Counted from the stretch's first letter, positions 25,028 to 33,777 are shown. The stretch is 64,000 nt of DNA from Paenarthrobacter nitroguajacolicus (GCF_007786235.1 NZ_VNFK01000005.1:186001-250000); one strand, 5' to 3'. The notes: generated by a model not told the origin, from the sequence alone. A program made the numbers and translations.

Positions 25028-28000
25028 TTACTCGGAGAACAGCGCCGCCAAATCCTCCGCAGTCAACGAACCACCAGCCAACGCGTCGCCCTCCATCACA
25101 TCCGCGAATAGCTGCGACTTCTTGGCCTTCAGCGCCATGACCTTCTCTTCGATGGTGTCCTTTGCCACCAATCGGTAGACCATCACGTTCCGGGCCTGCC
25201 CAATGCGGTGCGTACGGTCAACGGCCTGCGCCTCGGACGCCGGGTTCCACCACGGATCCAGCAGGAACACGTAGTCGGCCTCTGTCAGGTTGAGCCCAAA
25301 GCCGCCGGCCTTCAGGGAGATGAGGAACACCGGTGCTGAACCGTTCTTGAACTCGCTCACCACGTCGCCGCGGTTCCGGGTGCTGCCATCGAGGTAGCAG
25401 TACTCCACGCCCTCAGCATCCAACCGCTCCCGGACCTTGCCCAGGAAGCCGGTGAACTGGCTGAAGATCAGGGCGCGGTGGCCCTCGGACACCAGGTCCT
25501 CCAATTGCTCGAATAACACGTCGAGCTTGGATGACCGCACGCCGGACAACGAAGAGTCCACCAACGAAGCATCCAGGCTCAACTGCCGGAGCAACGTCAA
25601 CGACTGGAAGATCGTGAAACGGTTCTTGTTGACGTCGTCGATCAGCCCGAGGATCTTCTGGCGCTCACGCTGCAAGTGCGTTTGGTAGACCTTCTGGTGC
25701 CGCGGGTTCAGCACCACTTCCAGGATCTGTTCCTGCTTGGGCGGCAGGTCCTTAATAACCTGCTCTTTGGTGCGACGCATCATGAGCGGACGGACACGAC
25801 GGCGGAGCTTACCCAGCTGCGCGGAGTCACCGTTCTTTTCCACCGGCTTTTGGTAGTTCTCGGCGAACCGTTTGGGGCTGGGGAACAGTCCAGGCGCCAC
25901 AATGGACGTCAGCGCCCAGAACTCCATGAGGTTGTTTTCCAGGGGCGTTCCCGTGATGGCCAGCTTGAACCGGGCAGGGAGCTTCCGCGCACACTGGTAG
26001 GCCTTGGACTGGTGGTTCTTCACGAACTGGGCCTCGTCCAGCATCAGCCCGGCCCACTGGAAGGACGCGTAGGCATCGTAGTCAATGCGGAACAGGGCGT
26101 AGGAAGTGATAACGACGTCGGCACCAGCCAACGCGTCGACGGGGGACAGCCCGCTCTTGGCGAAGGTTTCACCGACGGTCCGGACCACAAGCCCAGGGGC
26201 GAAGCGCTGCGCTTCCGCAGCCCAGTTGCTCACCACGCTGGTTGGCGCCACCACCAGGAAGGGAGCGCGCGGCGCCACCCCTGCCGAGGCGCCCTGTGCG
26301 GCGGCAGCAGTCTCAGCGGCCAAGTCCTTCGCGGCACAAATCAGGGCAATGGCCTGCACGGTCTTACCCAGGCCCATATCGTCAGCAAGCACGCCGCCAA
26401 GGCTGTGCTTATACAGGAAGCTCAGCCAGTTGAACCCCTCCAACTGATACGGACGCAGCTCAGCGTTAAGGCCGGCCGGAAGCGGCAGCCCGGTCACGCC
26501 GTCGTCGAGCAGTCCGCCCACAGCTTCGCGCCACGCGGCGGCCTGTTCGTCCACGATCCCCAGCTGCGCCAACTCGTCCCAGAGCCCGGCCTGGAAGCGG
26601 CTGATCTGCAGAGTGCCGTCCTTGTTGTCCGGGTTGTCCTGGAGGGACCGGGCTTCGTCGATCAGCGCGCGCAGTTGGTGCAGCTCCGGCAGGTCCAGCG
26701 AGAAGTACGCGCCGCTGGGCAGGAGCATGCGGCTCATCCCGGCGGCCAGGGCAGAGAACACGGCTGCGAAGGAGACCGGTTCACCCTCAAGCGTGATGAC
26801 GATGCCGAGGTCGAACCAGTCGCCGCTGGCCGTTTCCTTGGTGGAGATGGACACCACGGGTGCTTCGGCGGCCTCGCGGTAGTCGGCGATGTCGCCGGAC
26901 GTTTCCACCACGACGTCGGGCAGGTCCTTGAGCGCGGGCAGCACCTCTTCTGTGAAGGCCAGAGTATCCAGGCCGCCGAGTTCCACCGAGGCAGCCAGCC
27001 GTGGGGCGCCCCAGCCGCCTGTAGCCGATTCGGCCAGCGCTGCAACAACATCCCATGGCCGTCCGAGCGACTCCAGGATGCGGGCTTCCTCGGGATCGTC
27101 GCGGTAGCCGCGGTCGTCCGGGTGCCGCCAGAGCGGTTGCGCTGTGACCAGTGTGCCGGACTTGTAATGCCACTCCCAGTGCAGCCGAACCTTGTGGTCG
27201 TTGCCGTAATTGGCCAGCAGGGACAACGTGGGGACAGCCAACGTGGGCAGCTCCACGGACTTATCCGCGGCCTGCACTGGCGTGGACTGCCGCAGTTTGG
27301 GGTAGAACGATGTCAGGAAGCGGCTCTCGTCCTCGGCCGGAATCTGCAGTGTTTGGCCGTCCATGACGAACTCCAGCAGCTCATCGCTGATACCGCCCTC
27401 GATCGGTGCCAGGGTAATGAGGTTCTTCTGCTGCGGCACGCCCGGCAGGGTTTCCCCGGAATGCGTGAAGAAGATCCCGTTGGCCGGCTTGCCCAGGAAG
27501 CCCACCGCCGCAGCATCAACCGGCTCCCCGCCCACGGTGACGGACGGAGCAAGCTGCAGGCCGGCGTCGGACGTTGTGTCTTCGGTTCCGTTCGCGTCCA
27601 GGCGCGCCAAACTCAGTCCGACGACGGCGGGTTGGGTCTCGACGCGGACCGGCTCGCTACCAGCCGAGTGGATGAGTGGGATGCCGGCCTTGGCGGCGTC
27701 GGAAAGGAGGGTCCACAGGTTCTTGGCCGCGAAGTCGTTGAGGCTCAGCCACATTGCCCCCGAGGGTTGCTGGCGTCCGTTGCTGGAACCGTGGGCCGCG
27801 AGGAACGTCTGAAGCCATTCGACGTGAACTTCGTTGAATTCGCGCCGGAAGCTGACGTAGCTGAGGTTGTTCCATGAGACGTCGCCGCGGATCCACTTGC
27901 CCTTGGCGCCCATCATGACGGGTCGGGCCTTGAGTTGGCGGACGCTCCGCATGGGGTCGCGGCGGCCTGTGTAGGAGAAGTGCGCAGCGGGCTCTTCCAC

Positions 28001-28477
28001 CTCGAATTGAAGCGCGAGCGGGATGCCCGCAGTGGTCGGCGCGGTGCCGGGCTTTGCGATCAGCCTGTTGAGGGCTTGTTCCCAAGCAGGCCGTGCCGAT
28101 CCGCCTTGTTCGGTGGAACCAAGGCGGGACGTCTGGATTCCAGGCGCTTGCGACAAGAGCTGGGCACGGATAGTGGGGTGGTCTTCGGCGGTGAAGAGCA
28201 GCGCGGCCACATGCTTGCAGTCCTTGCGGACCGGGCAACTGCAGATACCCACTGTGCAGCTCCAGCCGCTGGACTTGCGGACCAGTTTTGCCGACGTCGA
28301 ATACGGCTGCGCACCGGTTCCGCGGACCTTGCCCATCAGGAGGCCGGTGGCCGAATCGAAGGAAATCCCGCTCACGCGGCTGCCCATGGCATAGGCCAAT
28401 CCGGCCGCCAGGGAGCGGTCGTTAATGGCAGGAGTCTGAATGGCCAGTTCCCAGGTTTCGTCTGTGTGGGACGGCAT
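25028..28477 (-). CDS. SNF2-family DEAD/DEAH helicase with N-terminal SWIM zinc finger
   Basis: A 1149-residue Swi2/Snf2 ATPase. The SWIM finger is intact: Cys79, Cys81, Cys87 and His89 in CSCPVRKDCKH. After a long middle region comes the motor: Walker A DDMGLGKTVQ near residue 700, the DEAQ box in LMLDEAQFVKN near 814, ITGTPLENNL, and the C-terminal helicase motifs GFGLNLTEADYVFLLDPWWN and DRTHRIGQ. Such SWIM/SNF2 proteins are widespread in bacteria and thought to remodel protein-DNA complexes or RNA polymerase; their exact role is unsettled. ATG start at 28477 with CAGGAGG-like purines upstream. Transcribed alone, convergent with the MFS gene. Confidence 0.93.
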   Translation of the reverse strand: MPSHTDETWELAIQTPAINDRSLAAGLAYAMGSRVSGISFDSATGLLMGKVRGTGAQPYSTSAKLVRKSSGWSCTVGICSCPVRKDCKHVAALLFTAEDHPTIRAQLLSQAPGIQTSRLGSTEQGGSARPAWEQALNRLIAKPGTAPTTAGIPLALQFEVEEPAAHFSYTGRRDPMRSVRQLKARPVMMGAKGKWIRGDVSWNNLSYVSFRREFNEVHVEWLQTFLAAHGSSNGRQQPSGAMWLSLNDFAAKNLWTLLSDAAKAGIPLIHSAGSEPVRVETQPAVVGLSLARLDANGTEDTTSDAGLQLAPSVTVGGEPVDAAAVGFLGKPANGIFFTHSGETLPGVPQQKNLITLAPIEGGISDELLEFVMDGQTLQIPAEDESRFLTSFYPKLRQSTPVQAADKSVELPTLAVPTLSLLANYGNDHKVRLHWEWHYKSGTLVTAQPLWRHPDDRGYRDDPEEARILESLGRPWDVVAALAESATGGWGAPRLAASVELGGLDTLAFTEEVLPALKDLPDVVVETSGDIADYREAAEAPVVSISTKETASGDWFDLGIVITLEGEPVSFAAVFSALAAGMSRMLLPSGAYFSLDLPELHQLRALIDEARSLQDNPDNKDGTLQISRFQAGLWDELAQLGIVDEQAAAWREAVGGLLDDGVTGLPLPAGLNAELRPYQLEGFNWLSFLYKHSLGGVLADDMGLGKTVQAIALICAAKDLAAETAAAAQGASAGVAPRAPFLVVAPTSVVSNWAAEAQRFAPGLVVRTVGETFAKSGLSPVDALAGADVVITSYALFRIDYDAYASFQWAGLMLDEAQFVKNHQSKAYQCARKLPARFKLAITGTPLENNLMEFWALTSIVAPGLFPSPKRFAENYQKPVEKNGDSAQLGKLRRRVRPLMMRRTKEQVIKDLPPKQEQILEVVLNPRHQKVYQTHLQRERQKILGLIDDVNKNRFTIFQSLTLLRQLSLDASLVDSSLSGVRSSKLDVLFEQLEDLVSEGHRALIFSQFTGFLGKVRERLDAEGVEYCYLDGSTRNRGDVVSEFKNGSAPVFLISLKAGGFGLNLTEADYVFLLDPWWNPASEAQAVDRTHRIGQARNVMVYRLVAKDTIEEKVMALKAKKSQLFADVMEGDALAGGSLTAEDLAALFSE

Positions 28478-28642
28478 GCGTCGGGCTACTTTCGGCAGGA
28501 GGTTATCTGCTCAATCTTAGTCAGCAGAAAACGGCTCCCAAACTTCGCCCTCCGTTAACCTCTACCTCGATTGCCGCGCCGCTCCCACGCGTACGTTGAA
28601 AGTGTCCGGAGCACCATCAGCTTTCAGCAGTGAGGATTTCCC

Positions 28643-29491
28643 ATGACTACCAACGAGTACCCCGTCGTCCTGAACAAGACCAGCTTCGAAGCCGGCAATG
28701 CGGATGTTGTGGATTCCAACGTCAACGTCGTGAACCAGATGTACCAGGAGCTCCTCAACAGCGACGAAATCGCAGGCGCTGCGCTCAACAGCTTCTTTGT
28801 GGACTTCTACCTCACCCAGGCCTTGGCCGGCGGTTTCGCCCAGTACGTCTTCACTGCACCGGAGCGTGAAGAAGTTGACGCCTACGTCCGCGCCGGCCTC
28901 GAAGGCATGGGCGCCGAACGGCACCTGGACCTCTTCAACCGCACGGCAGCTGCCTTCGATGCCCTGGCCGAGGACGAGGCGGAGGCTTACCTCGACGGCG
29001 AACTGGACGAGTCAGAGACTCCCCTTCCCGCTGTTGTTCTTTTGGACGAGCTGGATGGGGAGTTCGAAGCCTTGCTGGAAGAGGAGGACATCATCGACCT
29101 CAACGCCGCATACCTTCGCGATCAGTCCGAGCTGCTGGTTCTCTCGGACGAGGAGATCGAAGCGCACATCGCCGAGCGCGTGGCCCTGATCCCGGACCTC
29201 GCCGAGCGCCAGGCAGAGGCCGACGAAGAAGCGCTGGCCAACGCCCCCGAGTTCGAGGTCATCATCCGCGAACTGTGCGACGTCGCCGGTTACGCCCTGG
29301 AGAAGATCACCATGGGGGACCCCAACTACGAACACGACGGCGTCAAGACCCTCGCCTGGCACTTCTCCACCGACCACGGCGACTACATCATGGTGGAAGA
29401 CGACGACGAAGCCTTCATGATCCACCCGGAGACGAAGGAAATCATCGCTGCCGTGGAGTTCGAAGAGTCCGAGGAATTCGTGGACGCTTAA
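28643..29491 (+). CDS. very acidic protein, DUF4375/DMP19-like N-terminal part
   Basis: A 282-residue cytoplasmic protein, extremely acidic with only four lysines and long D/E-rich runs (EDEAEAYLDGELDESE, LEEEDIIDLN, MVEDDDEAF). The segment LLNSDEIAGAALNSFFVDFY followed by AGGFAQYVF resembles DUF4375 proteins, the group containing the DNA-mimic protein DMP19, but the match is by eye and moderate. The C-terminal part (LAWHFSTDHGDYIMVEDDDE) looks like a separate beta-rich module. ATG at 28643, with GTGAGGA upstream. Divergent from the helicase gene by 165 bases. Function unknown; binding a basic partner is an inference from charge. Confidence 0.75.
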   Translation: MTTNEYPVVLNKTSFEAGNADVVDSNVNVVNQMYQELLNSDEIAGAALNSFFVDFYLTQALAGGFAQYVFTAPEREEVDAYVRAGLEGMGAERHLDLFNRTAAAFDALAEDEAEAYLDGELDESETPLPAVVLLDELDGEFEALLEEEDIIDLNAAYLRDQSELLVLSDEEIEAHIAERVALIPDLAERQAEADEEALANAPEFEVIIRELCDVAGYALEKITMGDPNYEHDGVKTLAWHFSTDHGDYIMVEDDDEAFMIHPETKEIIAAVEFEESEEFVDA

Positions 29492-29502
29492 ACCTATCGC
29501 CG

Positions 29503-29547
29503 AGATCGCCGGAGCGCTGCGGGATCGCCGTAGCAATCCGGCGATCT
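29503..29547. terminator. hairpin after the acidic-protein gene
   Basis: AGATCGCCGGA (29503-29513) pairs perfectly with TCCGGCGATCT (29537-29547). It follows the stop codon by 11 bases, between convergent genes. Confidence 0.65.
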
Positions 29548-29583
29548 GGTCGTGTTCCGGCGGCCTGGTCGTGTTCCGGCGGC
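29546..29583 (+). repeat. two tandem copies of a 19-bp sequence
   Basis: CTGGTCGTGTTCCGGCGGC occurs twice in direct succession, followed by the start of a third copy (CTGG). It runs from the hairpin arm to the end of the next gene. Confidence 0.85.
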
Positions 29584-29589
29584 CTGGGG

Positions 29590-29793
29590 CTAGGTTGCCC
29601 TGGCCCGGCTGAGCTTGACGAAGCCCCAAACGATGGACGCCTGCCAACAGACGAGCAGGGCAATCCAGATCCAGTCAAAGCCGCGGTTTGCTGCGTTGAT
29701 GACCATTGCTATGACTCCCAAAGTCCAAGCGACCTCCTGCAATGCAAGAAATCCCAGGTTTGGCGGTCTCTTAGCAGTGTCTTTCAATGCCAT
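29590..29793 (-). CDS. small two-helix membrane protein
   Basis: A 67-residue protein, MALKDTAKRPPNLGF then two hydrophobic helices (about 17-34 and 41-58, WIWIALLVCWQASIVWGFV) and a short basic end LSRARAT. I do not recognise a named family; it resembles many small actinobacterial membrane proteins. The start at 29793 has GGGGAGGGGAG about 5-10 bases upstream, a strong ribosome site, which supports it as a real gene. Convergent with the acidic-protein gene. Confidence 0.7.
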   Translation of the reverse strand: MALKDTAKRPPNLGFLALQEVAWTLGVIAMVINAANRGFDWIWIALLVCWQASIVWGFVKLSRARAT

Positions 29794-29849
29794 CTCCCCT
29801 CCCCAATGAGTAACTGGCAGTCTAACGGACGGGCGAAACCGCGCCGGCC

Positions 29850-30359
29850 TCAGTAGCCGGAGGCCGCAGCGCCTTTGATCATCTCCCCAGACGGGCTCAC
29901 GAGGTACCAGACGCCGCCCACGCCCTGACCGGTGACATCGCCGGGGGCCTTGTCCTTGGCGTAGTAGTACAGGGGCAGGCCGTTGAGCGTCACCTGCTTC
30001 TTCCCGTCCGGGGAAGCGAAGGTTCCCACAGTTCCGGTGACGCCTTCAACGGCGGGTGCGTCCGACGTCGTGGTAAAAATCGGCCAAGCGTCCAGGCAGG
30101 CGTCGACGCAGGCGCTGGTCCCCGAGTCCTTGACGTCCTTGGTGAAGAAGTAGAGGCTCATCCCTTTGCTGTCTACTGCGATCTGTCCGGCGCTGGACGA
30201 GGCAACCTTCATCTCGGCACCTGCGGCGGTGCTGGCCGCGACACTGGGCGTGGTGGTTGTGGGTGCTGCCGAGGAGTTAGTGGCAGGGCTCCCGCCACAT
30301 CCCGCCAGGGTGGCCGCGAGGACCAGTGCACCGAATCCAAAACTCAATGGCTTCTTCAT
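29850..30359 (-). CDS. COG4315-type lipoprotein, likely sigma-factor target
   Basis: A 169-residue lipoprotein with lipobox LAGC (Cys21), a Ser/Thr/Ala-rich linker, then two copies of the repeat that defines this family: GMSLYFFTKDVKDSGTSAC and GLPLYYYAKDKAPGDVTGQG, each with the Yx(F/Y)xxD core. CVDACLDAWPIF lies between them. These surface lipoproteins often sit beside ECF sigma factors; their role is unclear, with a redox or envelope-stress link proposed. AAAGGAG lies about 6 bases before the ATG. Its promoter region is shared with the sigma gene and carries matching promoter elements. Confidence 0.9.
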   Translation of the reverse strand: MKKPLSFGFGALVLAATLAGCGGSPATNSSAAPTTTTPSVAASTAAGAEMKVASSSAGQIAVDSKGMSLYFFTKDVKDSGTSACVDACLDAWPIFTTTSDAPAVEGVTGTVGTFASPDGKKQVTLNGLPLYYYAKDKAPGDVTGQGVGGVWYLVSPSGEMIKGAAASGY

Positions 30360-30406
30360 GTCTAGCTCCTTTGACGAGCCGGCCGGAATGGACCGGCGCT
30401 AACCCG

Positions 30407-30435
30407 TACGACGCCGGCAGGGGAAGAATGGTTCA
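30407..30435 (-). promoter_or_regulatory. ECF-type promoter for the lipoprotein gene
   Basis: On the minus strand, TGAACC (30435-30430) is followed after exactly 16 bases by CGTCGTA (30413-30407). The same two elements with the same spacing drive the divergent sigma gene, which implies recognition by the same ECF sigma factor. Confidence 0.75.
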
Positions 30436-30441
30436 TACAGC

Positions 30442-30470
30442 TGAACCTTTTACCGGCGCCCGTCGTCGTA
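30442..30470 (+). promoter_or_regulatory. ECF-type autoregulatory promoter for the sigma factor gene
   Basis: TGAACC (30442-30447), 16 bases, CGTCGTA (30464-30470). The two -35 elements form the back-to-back palindrome GGTTCA-TACAGC-TGAACC at 30430-30447. Confidence 0.75.
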
Positions 30471-30509
30471 TAGGCGAAGGGCCGCGGAAAGAGTACGAGG
30501 GAGGTGGCT

Positions 30510-31007
30510 ATGCCGTTGGACGAAGACGTGGTGGCAGCGATCTACCGCGATCACGGCACGGCCCTGAAGCGTTTCGTGCTGAGCTGCACGTCGGATGCCC
30601 ACCAAGCAGACGACGTCGTGCAGGAGACCATCCTCAAGGTGTGGCAGCACGCTCCGCAGATCACGGGAAGTTTGCGCAGCTACCTCTTCAGGACGGCCCG
30701 TAATGTCATTATCGACAACTACCGGAAGGCTCAACGGCGCCCCACGGAGTCCGGTGAGCACGACCTCCCGGACCACGCAGCAAAGGAACGCGTTGACGAA
30801 CTCCTGAACCGGGTCCTCATGGAAGAAGCGCTGCTCCGGCTTAGCCACGAACACCGACAAGTGCTGGTGGCCCTGCATTACCAGCGGTTCACCGTCGCGG
30901 AGGCGGCGCTGCAACTGAACATCCCCGCCGGCACAGTTAAATCCCGGGCTTTCTACGCTGTGAAAGCCCTCCGAACAATCCTCGATGAAATGGGGGTGGA
31001 ACGATGA
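30510..31007 (+). CDS. ECF RNA polymerase sigma factor (SigK/RpoE-like)
   Basis: A 165-residue sigma-70 family factor with only regions 2 and 4. Region 2 is about residues 5-75 (YRDHGTALKRFVLSCTSDAH, DDVVQETILKVWQHA, SYLFRTARNVIIDNYRKAQR); region 4 is about 105-160 (LLRLSHEHRQVLVALHYQRF, VAEAALQLNIPAGTVKSR). ATG at 30510 is chosen because GAGGGAGG lies 5 bases upstream; an in-frame GTG two codons earlier overlaps that site. It overlaps the anti-sigma gene (ATGA) and is divergent from its probable target lipoprotein gene, sharing identical promoter elements. Confidence 0.93.
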   Translation: MPLDEDVVAAIYRDHGTALKRFVLSCTSDAHQADDVVQETILKVWQHAPQITGSLRSYLFRTARNVIIDNYRKAQRRPTESGEHDLPDHAAKERVDELLNRVLMEEALLRLSHEHRQVLVALHYQRFTVAEAALQLNIPAGTVKSRAFYAVKALRTILDEMGVER

Positions 31008-31678
31008 ACGGCAACTCCGTCCACCAATTGCTGGGCGCTTACTTGCTGGGTGGGCTGGAACCGGACGAAGAGCGCGCCTTCGAGGACCACCTCGCCGGCT
31101 GCGCGGAATGCCGCAGGGAACTTGAGGAACTCGAAAGCCTGCCGGCCTTGCTCGACGCGGTTCCGCCGGCCGATGCCGTCGCCCTGGCGGTCGCCGGCGG
31201 CGCGGAAGCCCTCTCACCACTGGAGTCAAAGGCGGACGCGCTCCCGAAGAAGGTCCTGGTGGACTTGTCTGCCCGCAGGCGGAAATCACGACGGCGCTGG
31301 GCGGCTTTGGTGGGTGCGGTGGCCGCTGCTTGCCTGGCTCTGGGCTTCCTCGCCGGGCCGTTGGTGAACCAGCCGCCGAAACCGGACGCCAGCTATTCGG
31401 TGCAGTCGGACAACGGTTTGCAACTGACCGTAGGAATGGTGAAGAAGAACTGGGGAACTGAGCTCGAGGTTGAGGGGCGCAGCATGCCGCTCCAGGGCAC
31501 TCTCTACCTGTGGGTGAAGGGCCGTGATGGTGCGGAGGAACGGACCTGCGGTTGGACAGCTACGGCGAGTGGCCGGATCAAGATCACCGGCGCCACTCCG
31601 GTGCAATTAGCGGGCATTGCCGGCGTTGAGCTTCGCGACGAGTCGGAGAAAACGGTGGCATCGATTTCGGTGCCGTAG
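31004..31678 (+). CDS. RskA-type membrane anti-sigma factor with zinc-finger domain
   Basis: A 224-residue membrane anti-sigma factor. The cytoplasmic N-terminus (1-60) is an anti-sigma zinc finger with the HxxxCxxC motif in FEDHLAGCAECRRELEEL. One membrane helix follows at about 104-122 (WAALVGAVAAACLALGFL), then an extracytoplasmic RskA-like beta domain (NGLQLTVGMVKKNWGTELEV, ERTCGWTATASG). It should hold the ECF sigma factor at the membrane until a redox or envelope signal acts on the zinc site or outer domain. Co-translated with the sigma gene through ATGA overlap. Confidence 0.9.
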   Translation: MNGNSVHQLLGAYLLGGLEPDEERAFEDHLAGCAECRRELEELESLPALLDAVPPADAVALAVAGGAEALSPLESKADALPKKVLVDLSARRRKSRRRWAALVGAVAAACLALGFLAGPLVNQPPKPDASYSVQSDNGLQLTVGMVKKNWGTELEVEGRSMPLQGTLYLWVKGRDGAEERTCGWTATASGRIKITGATPVQLAGIAGVELRDESEKTVASISVP

Positions 31679-31681
31679 GGG

Positions 31682-32176
31682 TTAGTGCTCCGTGACGCCC
31701 GTGTCCTGCGCCTTGAGTTCGGCCACCAACGCCGGGTCCTCACAGGCCCGGGCGAACGCTTCGATCCGTCGCTCGATCTCGCGGCCCAGCAGCCAGCTCC
31801 CCATCCGCTCTGCCACGGGCTTCAGGAAAGCCGGGCGACAGGAAAAGGTGTACTTCCAGACTGCCCGGGTGCCGCCGTCGTCGGGAGTGAATCGCCAACC
31901 GCCGCCGAAATTCTCAAAGAACCACGGACCGGACACCATGGTCATGCCCACATTTTTCGGTGGCACGTAAGAGACGTATTCGCTGACCATCTTCAGTCCC
32001 AGGCGCGAGACCGTGCGGGTGCGAACACCCTTGCCAGCGGCCCGGGCGCCATCCAGGAAACCTTGGGATGAGATGAACGGGTCCCACTTGAGCCGGAACT
32101 CTCCCGTGGTTTGGGACAACGCGAAGGCGGTGGCTGGGTCGAGCCGAATGAAACGCTCCGCGCGGACTTGCGGCAT
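31682..32176 (-). CDS. SRPBCC (START/Bet v1-like) family protein
   Basis: A 164-residue protein with the SRPBCC order: an N-terminal strand (MPQVRAERFIRLDPATAF), KWDPFISSQGFLDGA, a central sheet (SEYVSYVPPKNVGMTM, FENFGGGWRFTP, RAVWKYTFSCRP) and a long C-terminal helix (REIERRIEAFARACED). These form a ligand-binding cavity; no ligand can be named. Start at 32176 is fixed by a one-base overlap (TGATG) with the upstream DUF4190 gene; longer frames cover that gene out of frame. Convergent with the anti-sigma gene, only three bases from its stop. Confidence 0.83.
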   Translation of the reverse strand: MPQVRAERFIRLDPATAFALSQTTGEFRLKWDPFISSQGFLDGARAAGKGVRTRTVSRLGLKMVSEYVSYVPPKNVGMTMVSGPWFFENFGGGWRFTPDDGGTRAVWKYTFSCRPAFLKPVAERMGSWLLGREIERRIEAFARACEDPALVAELKAQDTGVTEH

Positions 32177-32565
32177 CAGAACCCTTGTCCGGAGCCGAGC
32201 ACCAGGAACACCATGAAGACGATCCCAAAGATGTTGACCGCCATGATGGCCAGTCCAATAATGCCCGTGATGCGCCCCGCATTCATGCGCCCGGCACGAA
32301 ATACAGCAATCAGTCCGCAGACCACAGCGACGATGGCCAGCAATACTGCGACTCCTGCCAGCACCAGGGCGCCAATCCACCAGGCGTCGTTGCCCTGGTT
32401 GTAACGGCTCATGGCCGAAGCGACGGCAGCGATGCCTAAGGGAATGCTGACCACTGCCGCTATTGGTGACAGGACGCCGGCCACGATGCTAGTGATACCA
32501 GCGCCCAGGCCACGGTTCCCTGATCGCTGAGGCTGCTGGTAGTAGGCCGGTGGCTGGTAGCTCAT
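32176..32565 (-). CDS. DUF4190-like membrane protein
   Basis: A 129-residue protein with a Tyr/Gln/Pro-rich cytoplasmic start (MSYQPPAYYQQPQRSGNRG) followed by three to four hydrophobic helices with many Gly/Ala/Val, as in DUF4190 proteins (GITSIVAGVLSPIAAVVSIP, GALVLAGVAVLLAIVAVVCG, GRITGIIGLAIMAVNIFGIV). Function unknown; such proteins often accompany envelope genes. Co-translated with the downstream SRPBCC gene. Start ATG with GGGGGAACC upstream. Confidence 0.8.
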   Translation of the reverse strand: MSYQPPAYYQQPQRSGNRGLGAGITSIVAGVLSPIAAVVSIPLGIAAVASAMSRYNQGNDAWWIGALVLAGVAVLLAIVAVVCGLIAVFRAGRMNAGRITGIIGLAIMAVNIFGIVFMVFLVLGSGQGF

Positions 32566-32587
32566 GGTTCCCCCAAAAAGTCCTTAG

Positions 32588-33493
32588 CTAAATCTTGCGG
32601 TAGGTGAGGTCGAAGATCATGCGCCCGGCCTCGTGGGCTTTGTTCTCGAAGCTGGTCCGGATGCGGCCCTCGAAGCGGGGAGCCCATCCGCCTTCTTGGT
32701 CCACGCCTTCGTTCGGTCCCGTGTGCTCCGTGCTGACGGGGGCGCGGCCTTCCCTGACCGGCGCACCGCCCACAACGGATTCGACGCCGGATTGCCACAC
32801 TTGCGTCAGCGGGCTCTCCTCGCCGCTGCGCTCGCCGTCGTGCATGTTCTCGAACTCGGTGGAACCTGCCAGGACTTCGCGGACGTGGACAGCGTAGTTG
32901 GACCAGTCGGTGGCGATGCGCCAGTAGCCGCCCTTTTCCAGTGCCTTCGCGGCGACGGATGCGAACGCTGGCTGGATGAGCCGCCGCTTGTGGTGCCGGG
33001 CCTTGTGCCACGGATCCGGGAAGAAGACCCAGAGTTCGCTGACCGAACCCTCGGGAAGCATCGACTCAAGAACTTCAGGGGCGTTGGCTTCCACCACGCG
33101 CACGTTGGTCAGCCCACGGCTGTTGATCTTGATGATGGTGTTGGCCAGTCCGGGGGTGTAGACCTCCACTGCAAGGAAGTCCTTGTCCGGGTTCTGCTCG
33201 GCAGCGTGAACTACGGCGTCGCCCAAGCCGGAGCCGATCTCGACGATCAAGGGAGCCTTGCGCCCGAACACTGCCTCGGCGTCGAACGTGTAGTCCGGGT
33301 GCACGGAGGTGTTGGCCACATGCCGTGGGACCTGGATAGCCCAGCGCTCTGCGTGCTCCTCCCAGGCAGCCTGCCGGCGTCCCTGCAGGCGGGTGCCGCG
33401 GCGCACGAAGCTGACCGGCCTGCCACCGTAGGTTCCGAAGGAAGCCTGGGTGCCGGGCGTGACTGGGCGCGGGGAATCTGGGTTTTCACTCAT
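32588..33493 (-). CDS. trmB: tRNA (guanine-N7)-methyltransferase
   Basis: A 301-residue SAM-dependent methyltransferase that makes m7G46 in the tRNA variable loop. Seen: the SAM loop VEIGSGLGDAVV, FLAVEVYTPGL (acid binding the ribose), and the family signature FPDPWHKARHHKRRLIQP that binds tRNA and holds the catalytic Asp; GGYWRIATDWSNYA follows. The N-terminal 80 residues (SFVRRGTRLQGRRQAAWEEH) are typical of the actinobacterial form. I chose ATG 33493 (MSENPDS); a longer frame has no ribosome site. It lies 22 bases downstream of the DUF4190 gene stop region in the opposite order, so it is upstream on this strand. Confidence 0.93.
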   Translation of the reverse strand: MSENPDSPRPVTPGTQASFGTYGGRPVSFVRRGTRLQGRRQAAWEEHAERWAIQVPRHVANTSVHPDYTFDAEAVFGRKAPLIVEIGSGLGDAVVHAAEQNPDKDFLAVEVYTPGLANTIIKINSRGLTNVRVVEANAPEVLESMLPEGSVSELWVFFPDPWHKARHHKRRLIQPAFASVAAKALEKGGYWRIATDWSNYAVHVREVLAGSTEFENMHDGERSGEESPLTQVWQSGVESVVGGAPVREGRAPVSTEHTGPNEGVDQEGGWAPRFEGRIRTSFENKAHEAGRMIFDLTYRKI

Positions 33494-33777
33494 CACTTCC
33501 AGAATACTTTGGTTCGCTGTGGCGCAGGCTCCCGGAAAAACAGCGCCAGTCTGACAGGTCTTCAAAGGATGACGCCGCCCGACGCGGACGTCGGCAACTC
33601 CAGATGGTGCTCCGGCACCGGGGACGGTTCAGGCTCTTGGTTCATGCTTTCAACGGTATGGATCGCGATACGGCGTCGGCAGGGGGAACCAGGCGTATGT
33701 GGATAATCCGAGGCCCGAGGCGGGGTCACATCCTGCCCAGGATGGGCTTCCAGGACCCGGCTGACAGAATAGGACGT

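Noticed and set aside
25676..27877. A 733-residue open frame on the plus strand
   Set aside because: It is antisense to the SNF2 helicase gene, which has intact motifs throughout; long antisense frames are common in GC-rich DNA.
33562..33645. A 27-residue frame on the minus strand between trmB and the CynX-like gene
   Set aside because: No ribosome site and no recognisable family; the position alone does not support a gene.
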